Shown here: positions 53,883 to 61,856 of the stretch, one piece after another
How the letters are laid out: each line of letters opens with the position of its first letter
Numbering within the stretch: the first letter of the stretch is position 1
Source: Verrucomicrobiota bacterium
Lineage (GTDB): Bacteria > Verrucomicrobiota > Verrucomicrobiia > Limisphaerales > J093
Direction of reading: 5' to 3'
DNA length: 64,000 nucleotides
Assembly (NCBI GenBank): GCA_029556615.1
Contig: JAKQDD010000259.1
Location: 35,062-99,061, forward strand
The notes under the pieces: generated by a model
What the model was told of the DNA's origin: nothing
Database searches by the model: none
Seen by the model: the letters and a program-made list of their open reading frames with translations, nothing else
Position numbers and translations under genes: made by a program

Positions 53883-55718
53883 ATGGAGCACATCCGCAAC
53901 ATTGCGATCATCGCGCACGTGGACCATGGCAAGACCACGCTGGTGGATTGTCTGCTGAAGCAGTCCGGGACGTTCCGGGCGAACCAGGCGATAGCGCACG
54001 AGGAACGGATCATGGACTCGATGGATCTCGAGCGGGAGAAGGGGATCACGATCCGGGCCAAGAACGCGGCCTTCCGGTATCGGAACTACCACATCAACAT
54101 TGTTGATACCCCGGGCCACGCGGATTTCGGCGGGGAGGTCGAGCGGGCGATGAGCATGATTGACGGCGTGCTGCTGGTGGTGGATGCGGCGGAGGGGCCG
54201 CAGGCGCAGACGCGCTTCGTGTTGCGGAAGGCGCTCGAGAGCGGGGCGCAGCCGATCGTGGTGATCAACAAGATCGACCGCGAGAATGCGAATCCGAAGA
54301 GGGTGCTCGACCAGGTGTTCGAGCTCTTCCTGCAGCTGCACGCCACGGACGAGCAATTGGATTTTCCGTTCGTGTATGCGAGCGCGAAGGCGGGTTATGC
54401 GCAGCTTGAACTCGGGGCGCCCGGGGGGACGATGGAGCCGCTGTTTGAGACGATCATCCAGCGGGTGCCGCCGCCCCGGGCGCATGCAGGCGAGGGGTTT
54501 CAGCTGCTGGTGGCGAACCTGGACTACAGCGATTATCTGGGGCGGATTGCGTTTGGGAAGATCTACTCCGGGCGGGTCGAGGTCGGGAAGCCGGCGCTGT
54601 GTCTGCATGCCCATGGGGGTCAGACGGCGGGCAAGATCACGTGCATCTACCATTTCGAGGGCTTGAAGCGGGTCGAGGTGTCCGAGGCGCACGCGGGGGA
54701 CATTGTGGGCGTGACCGGTTTCGAGGATGTGTTCATTGGGGAGACGCTGGTGGACGGTCCGCCGCGCGGCGCGCTGCCGTGCAAGCCGATTGATCCGCCG
54801 ACCATCCAGATGGAGTTTGCGGTGAACGACGGTCCGCTGGCGGGCCAGGACGGGCGGCTGGTGACGGCGCGGCACATCTGGGAGCGATTGGTGAAGGAGG
54901 TCCGGACCAACGTGGCCTTGAAGGTGTCGCAGACGTCGGATCCGAAGGTGTTTGCCGTGTCGGGGCGGGGCGAGATGCAGATTGCGATCCTGGTCGAGCA
55001 GATGCGGCGGGAGGGGTACGAGGTTCTGGTGAGCCGGCCGGAGGTGCTCTGGCGGCAGGGGCCGCAGGGCGAGCTCTTGGAGCCGATCGAGCGGTTGTTT
55101 GTCGAGATCCCCGAGGATTCCATGGGGGCGGTGATGGAGAACCTCTCCTGGCGCAAGGCGGAGGTGGTGAATCTGCAGCATCACGGGGGGCAGATCAGCC
55201 TCGAGTGTCTGATACCGATGCGCGGGCTGATCGGGTTCGAGACGGACCTGGTGAACGCGACCCGGGGTGCCGGGGTGATGAGCCATCTGTTTCACGAGTA
55301 CGGAGCGGACCGCGGCGAGATCCCGGCGCGGAAGAACGGGTCGCTGGTCAGCATCGAGGCCGGGCTGGCGACGGCCTACGCCTTGAACGCGAACCAGGAG
55401 CGGGGCCGGCTGTTCATCGAGCCCGGGGAGCGGGTTTATCGCGGCATGATCGTGGGGGAAAACGCCCGGGACAACGACATCCCGGTGAACCCCTGCAAGA
55501 CGAAGCACCTGACGAACATGCGATCGAAGGGCGACGGCGTGGGGATCCAGCTCGAGCCGCCATTGCGGATGTCGCTCGAGCGCGCCCTGGAGTACATCGG
55601 TCCGGACGAATACGTCGAGGCGACGCCCAAGGCGCTTCGTTTGCGGAAGCGGATTCTGAACGAAGTCGAGCGCAAGCGTTCCGAGCGGGGCCGGGTGATG
55701 AAGATCCTGGCCGAGTGA
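53883..55718 (+). CDS. typA: Translational GTPase TypA/BipA
   Basis: 611 residues from ATG 53883 (MEHIRNIAIIAHVDHGKTTL). GTPase motifs G1 AHVDHGKT, G3 DTPGHADF, G4 NKIDRE; the C-terminal EF-G-like and TypA-specific domains follow (GRGEMQIAILVEQMRREGYE, MRSKGDGVGIQLEPP). TypA acts on ribosome assembly and stress adaptation. It starts about 86 bp after the decarboxylase and converges on ileS, with only 6 bp between the stops. Confidence 0.95.
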   Translation: MEHIRNIAIIAHVDHGKTTLVDCLLKQSGTFRANQAIAHEERIMDSMDLEREKGITIRAKNAAFRYRNYHINIVDTPGHADFGGEVERAMSMIDGVLLVVDAAEGPQAQTRFVLRKALESGAQPIVVINKIDRENANPKRVLDQVFELFLQLHATDEQLDFPFVYASAKAGYAQLELGAPGGTMEPLFETIIQRVPPPRAHAGEGFQLLVANLDYSDYLGRIAFGKIYSGRVEVGKPALCLHAHGGQTAGKITCIYHFEGLKRVEVSEAHAGDIVGVTGFEDVFIGETLVDGPPRGALPCKPIDPPTIQMEFAVNDGPLAGQDGRLVTARHIWERLVKEVRTNVALKVSQTSDPKVFAVSGRGEMQIAILVEQMRREGYEVLVSRPEVLWRQGPQGELLEPIERLFVEIPEDSMGAVMENLSWRKAEVVNLQHHGGQISLECLIPMRGLIGFETDLVNATRGAGVMSHLFHEYGADRGEIPARKNGSLVSIEAGLATAYALNANQERGRLFIEPGERVYRGMIVGENARDNDIPVNPCKTKHLTNMRSKGDGVGIQLEPPLRMSLERALEYIGPDEYVEATPKALRLRKRILNEVERKRSERGRVMKILAE

Positions 55719-55738
55719 CCGGCCTCATCCGGGCCGGT
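55718..55738. terminator. Possible bidirectional hairpin between typA and ileS
   Basis: ACCGGCC and GGCCGGT form a 7-bp stem around a 7-nt loop that includes the ileS stop. No T-run follows on either strand, so terminator function is uncertain. Confidence 0.35.
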
Positions 55739-58559
55739 CCGGGTTGCGGAAGGCGGCGACGGCGGACGCGCAGCGGCGGCAGAGCGTCGGGTGGGAGGGT
55801 TTGGTGCCGACGTCGGTTTCCCAGTGCCAGCAGCGCTCGCACTTTTGGCCTGCGGCCCGGTGGACTGCGAAGGCGAGGGCGCTGGCGGCGGGATTGGCGA
55901 CGACCTCGAGCTGCGAGACATTGAGCAGTTCGCGGAGCGTCTCGGCGTGTTGCGGGGCCGGGCCGAGGAGGGCGGTCGGTCCATGGATTTCGAGGCGGGC
56001 GTCGAGGGCCTTGCCGATGAGTTTGGCCTGGCGGGCCTTTTCGAGTTCGGGCAGGGCGGCGGTGCGGAGGGCGAGGAGCTGGGTCCAGAGGGCCTGTTCG
56101 GCCTCGGTGCCGGGGCCGGTCGGATCGGGCCAGTCCGTGAGGTGGACGGAGTCGACGGTTTGTCCGGGGATTTGGGTCCAGGCCTCGTCCGCGGTGTAGA
56201 CCGTGAGGGGCGAGAGCATCCGGCAAAGGCCGGTGACCAGGCGGTGGAGGGCGGTCTGGGTCGAGCGTCGGCGGTGGGATCCGGCCGGATCGGTGTAGAG
56301 CCGGTCTTTGATGATGTCGTGGTAGAGGGCGGACAGTTCGACGGCGGCGAACTGGCTGACGCGCTGATAGACGAGGTGGAACTCGCAGGCTTCGTAGGCG
56401 CGCAGGACGTCGGTTTCGAGCCGGGCGAACTCGGCGAGCACCCAGCGATCGAGCGGATCGAGGGCGTCGGGCGCGACGGCGTCCCGGGCGGGGTCGAAGT
56501 CGTACAGGTTGGAGAGTTGGAAGCGGAGGGTATTGCGGAGGAAGCGGTAGGCCTCCGAGACCTTGCGCAGGCGCTCCTCGCTGACGACGGTATCCGTGCG
56601 AAAGTCCTGGGAGGCGATCCAGAGGCGGAGGACATCGGCGCCGAAGGCCGCGACATAGCGATCGAGGGTCTGGGGTTTCTCGTATCCGCCCTGTTTGCTC
56701 TTGGCGATCTTCTCGCGGTCGGCGTCGACGATGAAGCCGTGGGTGAGGACGGTTTTGAACGGGGCGGCGCCGTTGGCGGCCAGGGACAGGAGGAGGGAGG
56801 ACTGGAACCAACCGCGGTGCTGGTCCGATCCTTCAAGGTAGAGATCGGCCTGGAATGGGTGCGGGTCGCCCCGCAGCTCGGGGCGCCGTGCGGTGACCGT
56901 GCGCGACGAGGATCCGGAGTCGATCCAGACGTCGAGGGTGTCGGTGGACTTGCCGACGGGATCGGGGCCGGACCAGGACTCGGGTTTGAGGAGCGCCCAC
57001 AGGTCGGTCACCGGCGTTTCGAACCAGAAGTCAGTGCCGCGTTGTTCGCAGAGGTCGGCGGCGCGGCGGACGATGCCGGGGTCGAGGAGGAGGCCGCCCT
57101 GGGCGTCGTGGAAGGCGGGGATGGGGACGCCCCAGGACCGCTGGCGGGAGATGCACCAATCGGGGCGGGAAGCGACGGCGGACTCGATCCGGTTCCGGCC
57201 CCAGTCGGGGAGCCACTGGACTCGGGCGATGGCGTCGAGGGCGCGCTGTCGGAGCGACTGACCGTTGACGCGGTGGTCGACGGCAATGAACCACTGGTCC
57301 ATGGCGCGGAAGATGACAGGGGTTTTGCTGCGCCAGCAGTGGGGGTAACTGTGGTGGTAGTTTTCCTGGTGGACGAGGGCGTGTGCGGCGCGCAGGGCAT
57401 GGAGGACGGCCTCGTTGGCGTCGCTCTTGCCGTGCTTTTCGAGGATGGACTTGCCGAGCAAATCGGCCGGCATCTGGTGGTCGGCGGGGAGATCGGGGGT
57501 GTGGGTCAGGCAGCCTTGATCGTCCACGGGGGAGTAGATGGGGAGGCCGACGCGGAGGCCGAGCCGATAGTCTTCGAGGCCGTGGCCCGGGGCGATGTGG
57601 ACGAAGCCGGTGCCGGTCACGTTGTCGACGAATTCATCGCCGGCGTGGAGCCGGCCGGTGCGGGCGCAGAACGGGTGCTGATAGACGATCTGGGCCACCT
57701 GTTCCCCAGTGAGGCTTTGAATGATCTCGTAGCCGTCCCAGGCGCATTGGGCAGCGACCTCGGGCAGGCGCAGGGTCGAGAGGATGTAGCATTCGCTCCC
57801 GACCCGGACGAGGGAGTAGCTGAACTTCGAGTGATAGGCGACGGCGAGGTTGGCGGGCAGGGTCCAGGGCGTGGTGGTCCAGATGAGAACGGAGAGTCCC
57901 GGTTGATCGACGACGGGGAACTTGACGTAGATGCTGGGGCTCAGGTGGTCCTGGTATTCGACCTCGGCCTCGGCGAGCGCCGTGCGGCACGGGATGCTCC
58001 AGTAGACGGGTTTCTTGCCGCGGTAGACGTAGCCCTGCTCGATGAGGTCGGCGAAGAGCCGGAGCTCCTCGGCCTCGTAAGCGCGGTCGAGGGTCAGGTA
58101 GGGATTGGACCAATCGCCGAGGACGCCCAGGCGCTGGAACTGGGCGCGCTGGATGTCGATGAACCGCCGCGCATAGGCGTCGCAGGCGCGGCGGATGGCG
58201 ACGGGGTCGGCGTTGGACTGGCCGGCCTTGCGCATTTCCTGGGTGACCTTGAATTCGATGGGCAGGCCGTGGCAGTCCCAGCCGGGGACGAACGGGGCGC
58301 GGAACCCGCGCAGCGTCCGGAACCGGACCACGAAATCCTTGAGCGCGTGATTCAGGACGTGGCCGACGTGGGCGTCGCCATTGGCGAAGGGAGGACCGTA
58401 ATGGAGGATGAACCGGGGCGCGCCCGCGCGCGCCGTCTGGATGCGGGCATAGAGCCGCTGGTTCTCCCACTGGGCGAGCCGTTCCGGTTCCCGCGTGACG
58501 AGGTCCGCCTTCATGGCGAACTCCGTGCGCGGCAGGTTCAATGTGTCTTTGTAGTCCAT
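55725..58559 (-). CDS. ileS: Isoleucine-tRNA ligase
   Basis: 944 residues. Charges tRNA-Ile. Class I motifs: HIGH box HVGH in PPFANGDAHVGHVLNHALKD and KMSKS box KIAKS in DREKIAKSKQGGYEKP; editing domain in between; C-terminal zinc finger CERCWHWETDVGTKP plus LCRRCASAV. The WDCHGLPIEFK block is typical. Start at ATG 58559 just after repeat R9. Confidence 0.95.
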   Translation of the reverse strand: MDYKDTLNLPRTEFAMKADLVTREPERLAQWENQRLYARIQTARAGAPRFILHYGPPFANGDAHVGHVLNHALKDFVVRFRTLRGFRAPFVPGWDCHGLPIEFKVTQEMRKAGQSNADPVAIRRACDAYARRFIDIQRAQFQRLGVLGDWSNPYLTLDRAYEAEELRLFADLIEQGYVYRGKKPVYWSIPCRTALAEAEVEYQDHLSPSIYVKFPVVDQPGLSVLIWTTTPWTLPANLAVAYHSKFSYSLVRVGSECYILSTLRLPEVAAQCAWDGYEIIQSLTGEQVAQIVYQHPFCARTGRLHAGDEFVDNVTGTGFVHIAPGHGLEDYRLGLRVGLPIYSPVDDQGCLTHTPDLPADHQMPADLLGKSILEKHGKSDANEAVLHALRAAHALVHQENYHHSYPHCWRSKTPVIFRAMDQWFIAVDHRVNGQSLRQRALDAIARVQWLPDWGRNRIESAVASRPDWCISRQRSWGVPIPAFHDAQGGLLLDPGIVRRAADLCEQRGTDFWFETPVTDLWALLKPESWSGPDPVGKSTDTLDVWIDSGSSSRTVTARRPELRGDPHPFQADLYLEGSDQHRGWFQSSLLLSLAANGAAPFKTVLTHGFIVDADREKIAKSKQGGYEKPQTLDRYVAAFGADVLRLWIASQDFRTDTVVSEERLRKVSEAYRFLRNTLRFQLSNLYDFDPARDAVAPDALDPLDRWVLAEFARLETDVLRAYEACEFHLVYQRVSQFAAVELSALYHDIIKDRLYTDPAGSHRRRSTQTALHRLVTGLCRMLSPLTVYTADEAWTQIPGQTVDSVHLTDWPDPTGPGTEAEQALWTQLLALRTAALPELEKARQAKLIGKALDARLEIHGPTALLGPAPQHAETLRELLNVSQLEVVANPAASALAFAVHRAAGQKCERCWHWETDVGTKPSHPTLCRRCASAVAAFRNPDRPG

Positions 58560-58588
58560 GCCCTGCGTCTTTCGAAGAGAGGGACCCC

Positions 58589-58766
58589 AGCGAGGCGCGC
58601 CTCAGACCCAACCCAGGTCCCAGGCTCGTGAAGACCCCGCTGTCCCTTCCCACCCTCTGTCCCGCGCCTCGCGGTCCTGAAGTCCTCGACAGAAGCAGGG
58701 GAGGCCTGCAACCGAAGGGGCCAAACGTGACCTGCTGACCGCGCGTTCCAGAAGTCGCGGACTCTA
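58589..58766 (-). repeat. Composite A-B repeat, copy R9 (inverted)
   Basis: Module B at 58589-58672 (B2 interior; its right end is imperfect, GCGCCTCGCGG) joined to module A at about 58680-58766, ending GGACTCTAG. It lies upstream of ileS in the inverted arrangement seen in R7. Confidence 0.82.
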
Positions 58767-58800
58767 GCAGGGACCGCCGCGCGTTGACAAGGGGGGCGAG

Positions 58801-59081
58801 CCTGACCCGGATCCTCGCCTAACGCCTGCGGCGCGAACGTGCGCCGTCGGTTGCTGGTGGGCTTTGGGCCTGATCGGAGCCTGCGGTGTCGGCTCCGGGG
58901 AGGCCCGCCCGCTCGCGGGCGGGCGATTATAGGGATTGGAGGGGATGGGCCCGCCCTGGGGGCGGGCTTCCAAATCCGCGAAAACCCCGGACTGGGAGGC
59001 TCAAGGCGCTTGGTCCAGCCCAGGAGGTTCAGCCGCAAGGGACGCTTACACGCGGATTTGGGGCCTGACCCGGATCCTCGC
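58801..59081. other. Gene-free segment with 18-bp direct repeats and two GC hairpins
   Basis: CCTGACCCGGATCCTCGC occurs at 58801-58818 and again at 59064-59081. Between them are a perfect GCCCGCCCGC/GCGGGCGGGC hairpin (about 58903-58924) and a second hairpin with the same GCCCGCC theme about 30 bp downstream. No open frame looks like a protein. Confidence 0.5.
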
Positions 59082-59145
59082 TTCAGGTGCCCGGCGGTGC
59101 CTGGAATTCACCACGACCCGAAGAACGCGAAGGGAACGGGCACCA

Positions 59146-59322
59146 CGTCCTCGACTTGTGGAATATGGGGTCAACAGGTCAAGTCTGGTCCCTGCCGTTC
59201 CATGCCTCCCCACCTTCCGTCGAGGACTCCACACTAGCGAGGCGCGGAAGAGAGGGTGGGCAGGCACAGCAGGGTCTTCATGAACCTGAGGACTCGATTG
59301 GGTCCGAGGCGCGCCTCGCTAG
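59146..59322 (+). repeat. Composite A-B repeat, copy R10
   Basis: Module A at 59146-59237 (GTCCTCGACTTGTGGAATAT, ending CCACACTAG) and module B at 59236-59320 (B2), ending CGCGCCTCGCTAG. Together with R5 the best-preserved full copies. It stands about 110 bp upstream of tRNA-Thr. Confidence 0.88.
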
Positions 59323-59387
59323 TCGGTTGTCTGCGCAGTCCTTCGTGGCCTCGTGGTGGGGTTAGGCGAGGGGCGGTTTGAACCGGC

Positions 59388-59416
59388 TTGCCAACGGGTG
59401 CGGGATGGCTCATAAG
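59388..59416 (+). promoter_or_regulatory. Candidate promoter of tRNA-Thr
   Basis: TTGCCA at 59388-59393, 17-bp spacer and CATAAG at 59411-59416, 18 bp before the tRNA 5' end. Confidence 0.45.
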
Positions 59417-59433
59417 GGTCGGGCTGCTTCAGG

Positions 59434-59508
59434 GCCAGTTTAGCTCAGTGGTAGAGCAACGGTTTTGTAAACCGTCGGTCGTCGGTTCAAATCCGACAAC
59501 TGGCTCCA
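59434..59508 (+). tRNA. tRNA-Thr (anticodon TGT)
   Basis: Acceptor GCCAGTT pairs with AACTGGC; D-arm GCTC-AGTGGTA-GAGC; anticodon stem ACGGT/ACCGT with loop TTTGTAA giving anticodon TGT (Thr, ACA/ACG codons); T-arm GTCGG-TTCAAAT-CCGAC; CCA is encoded (59506-59508). The tyrosine recombinase ORF begins 88 bp after it, so its 3' half is the probable attachment site of the element downstream. Confidence 0.97.
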
Positions 59509-59596
59509 GTTCACCATCAAGGGTTTACATCGTGGGCTGCGGTCGCAGTTGCGTTTCCATCTTGCCAAATTGCAACGTTAGTGCAACAGTGCGTGC

Positions 59597-60895
59597 ATGA
59601 AGCCGCACTCGTCACGCAACCGCGAGACATGGCCCCGGCACGTCACTCTGGGCCGGGTCAGCGTCGCCGTCTATCGCCGCCGGACTCCCGCCGGCCGATG
59701 GGCATTCATGGTGGCCAACTACGCCAATGGAAAACGGCGTTTTGACTCCTACGCCACGGAGACCGAGGCCCTGGAGGCCGCCGGCCGGCTGGCCCGTCAA
59801 CTCAGCCAACGTGATGTGCTCGCGGCCTCGATGACCAACGAGCAGGCTTCGGACTACGCCGCCGCCGTCCAGGCGCTCGAGCCGTTCGCCGTGCCTCTGC
59901 CTGCCGCGGCATCAACCCTGGCGGAGTGCCTCAAGCTCGTCGGCAACCTGCCCACGCTCCATGCCGCCGCCCAGTTCTACGTCTCCCACCACAGGCGCAT
60001 TGAGCGGAAGCCCGTCACGGAGGTGGTCCAGGAGCTGATGGCCGTGAAGGAAAAGCGCGGGGCCTCCTCCCGCTACCTGCAAGACCTCCGGTTTCGGCTG
60101 ACTCGGTTCGCTGAGGCGTTCCGCAAGAACACCGGGGATGTCACGACGGCGGAGGTCCAGGCCTGGCTCGACAGCCAGAGGCTGGCCCCGCAGAGCTACG
60201 CCAACTTCCGGCGGGTCGTCCACCTGCTCTTCGAGTTCGCGGTTGCCCGGAACTACGCCGCCGACAACCCGGTCGGCGGAGTCGAGAACGTCCGCGTGAA
60301 CGGCGGCGACGTCGAGATCTTCACCCCGGTGGAGATCGCCCGGTTGCTGGCGGCGGCGGCGCCCGAGTTCCGCCCCTGCCTGGCCATCGGCGCGTTTGCC
60401 GGGTTGCGGTCGGCGGAAATCGAGCGGCTCGAGTGGGACGACATCGATCTTGCGGGCGGCCACATCGTCGTGGGGGCGTCCAAGGCGAAAACCGCCAGCC
60501 GGCGGGTGGTGCCGATCGCCGACAACCTCACAGCGTGGCTCGTCCCGTATACCGGGCGCGAGGGTCGCGTATGGACAGGTAGCCATGAGGACTACTACCA
60601 GGCTCAGCAGGAGACCGCCGCCGCAACCGCGGTGGAGCCGGATCCGGCGAACGGGGTGAGGGGGCAGAGACCGGTGGCCTGGAAGGCAAACGCCCTGCGC
60701 CACTCCTATGCCTCCTACCGGTTCGCGCAAACTGGCGACGCCGGGCGGGTGGCCGGCGAGCTCGGCAACTCCGCCGCCATGGTCCACAAACACTATCGCG
60801 AACTTGTTAAACCCGCGGATGCCGCACGGTGGTTTGCCGTGCGACCCGAGGCCCCAGTGAACGTCACGGCGCTGCCGGCTGCCGCGGACGCTTGA
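59597..60895 (+). CDS. Tyrosine recombinase (integrase) of a tRNA-Thr element
   Basis: 432 residues from ATG 59597. The N-terminal half has an AP2-like arm-binding start (SVAVYRRRTPAGRWAFMVAN) and a core-binding domain (LQDLRFRLTRFAEAF). The catalytic domain has Arg in IGAFAGLRSAEIERLEWDD, Lys in ASKAKTASRR, H-x-x-R in WKANALRHSYASYRF (H-S-Y variant) and Tyr in VHKHYRELVKP. Catalyses site-specific integration and excision, here probably at the adjacent tRNA-Thr. Direct repeats GCAAC near the start may be binding or promoter elements. A second copy of its tail is found at 61690-61856. Confidence 0.9.
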   Translation: MKPHSSRNRETWPRHVTLGRVSVAVYRRRTPAGRWAFMVANYANGKRRFDSYATETEALEAAGRLARQLSQRDVLAASMTNEQASDYAAAVQALEPFAVPLPAAASTLAECLKLVGNLPTLHAAAQFYVSHHRRIERKPVTEVVQELMAVKEKRGASSRYLQDLRFRLTRFAEAFRKNTGDVTTAEVQAWLDSQRLAPQSYANFRRVVHLLFEFAVARNYAADNPVGGVENVRVNGGDVEIFTPVEIARLLAAAAPEFRPCLAIGAFAGLRSAEIERLEWDDIDLAGGHIVVGASKAKTASRRVVPIADNLTAWLVPYTGREGRVWTGSHEDYYQAQQETAAATAVEPDPANGVRGQRPVAWKANALRHSYASYRFAQTGDAGRVAGELGNSAAMVHKHYRELVKPADAARWFAVRPEAPVNVTALPAAADA

Positions 60896-60912
60896 TCGGC
60901 TCGGAATGGTTG

Positions 60913-60949
60913 TTGACGCGCACGGAGACATTGCATACTTTCCGTATGC
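60913..60949 (+). promoter_or_regulatory. higBA promoter and candidate HigA operator
   Basis: TTGACG at 60913-60918, 17-bp spacer, TACTTT at 60936-60941. An inverted repeat GCATAC-N5-GTATGC (60933-60949) overlaps the -10 and start point, ideal for autorepression by a HigA-type antitoxin. The GTG start is at 60950, so the transcript should be leaderless. Confidence 0.65.
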
Positions 60950-61258
60950 GTGCGCATCGTGAAGGAACAGTTCCTCCGCGACATGGCCGAGGCGTATCCA
61001 AAGGCCGCCGGCTACCTCGTGGCGTGGGTCAGGACCGTGCAAGGTGCGACTTGGCGCAGCCTCGCCGAGTTGCGGAGCAGCTATCCGGCAACGGACATGG
61101 TGCGGGTAAGCAGCGGGCGTCCGGTCATGGTGTTCAATGTCTGCGGCAACACGTATCGTCTGATTGTCGCCATCCACTTTGACCGCCAGATGGCGTACAC
61201 GCTGCGTTTCCTGACGCACGCCGAGTACAGCAAAGGCCAATGGAAAGACGAGCTATGA
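60950..61258 (+). CDS. higB: HigB-family toxin (type II toxin-antitoxin)
   Basis: 102 residues from GTG 60950 (MRIVKEQFLRDMAEAYPKA). The pattern LVAWVRTVQGATWRSLAELR, VFNVCGNTYRLIVAIHF and FLTHAEYSKG matches HigB/RelE-superfamily mRNA interferases acting on ribosomes. The stop overlaps the ATG of higA at ATGA, and the toxin-first order is typical of higBA. It is cargo of the tRNA-Thr element. Confidence 0.85.
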   Translation: MRIVKEQFLRDMAEAYPKAAGYLVAWVRTVQGATWRSLAELRSSYPATDMVRVSSGRPVMVFNVCGNTYRLIVAIHFDRQMAYTLRFLTHAEYSKGQWKDEL

Positions 61259-61677
61259 AGACCAAGACCCGGCTCCGCTTTGCGGACCTACCCCGAGACT
61301 ACGCCGGCCTGTGCACTTTGCTGCCGCCGCGCCCGATCCACGACGCCGTGGACTACGCCAACGTGTCGGAAGTGACTGACGCTATGGTTCTCTGGTCCGG
61401 CAAATTCACCACCGACCAGCGCGACTACTTCGACCTGCTCTGCTCGCTCCTGGAGGATTACGACGCGGCCCACGTCAAGTGGCCCAAAGTCACCGGCGTT
61501 GACGTGCTCAACCATCTGCTGGCCGAGCACGGTCTTAACGCGGCGGGACTATCCCGCCTCCTGGGCGCGAGCCGCAACCTGGGGGCCATGATCCTGCGCG
61601 GCGAGCGCAGCCTCACCCTCGCCCACGTCCGCAGACTCGCCGCCCATTTCAAGGTGAGTCCAGAGGTGTTCCTGTGA
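61255..61677 (+). CDS. higA: HigA-family antitoxin with HTH domain
   Basis: 140 residues from ATG 61255 (MKTKTRLRFADLPRDYAGL). The C-terminal XRE-like HTH is LLAEHGLNAAGLSRLLGASR, LRGERSLTLAHVRRLAAHFK. It neutralises HigB and should repress the operator upstream. An earlier in-frame start at 61240 lies inside higB and is not used. Confidence 0.85.
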   Translation: MKTKTRLRFADLPRDYAGLCTLLPPRPIHDAVDYANVSEVTDAMVLWSGKFTTDQRDYFDLLCSLLEDYDAAHVKWPKVTGVDVLNHLLAEHGLNAAGLSRLLGASRNLGAMILRGERSLTLAHVRRLAAHFKVSPEVFL

Positions 61678-61856
61678 GAAGACCGGCCAGACCGGTGGCT
61701 GCCCTCGTCGCGGGAGAGCTGGGCAGCTCCGCTGTCGCGGTCCACAAGCACTATCGCGAACTCGTGAGGCCCGCCGACGCCGAGCGCTGGTTCGCCGTGC
61801 GACCAGCCCGCGCCGCCGAGAACGTCGTTGCCCTGCCCGCTGCCGCCAATGGATGA
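61674..61856 (+). pseudogene. C-terminal fragment of a second tyrosine recombinase
   Basis: 60 residues with VAGELGSSAVAVHKHYRELV and RPADAERWFAVRPA nearly matching residues 380-432 of the integrase at 59597-60895, which reads VAGELGNSAAMVHKHYRELV there. It contains the catalytic Tyr but no Arg, Lys or His, so it cannot be active. DNA identity is well below that of a recent copy. higBA thus lies between two integrase tails. Confidence 0.8.
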
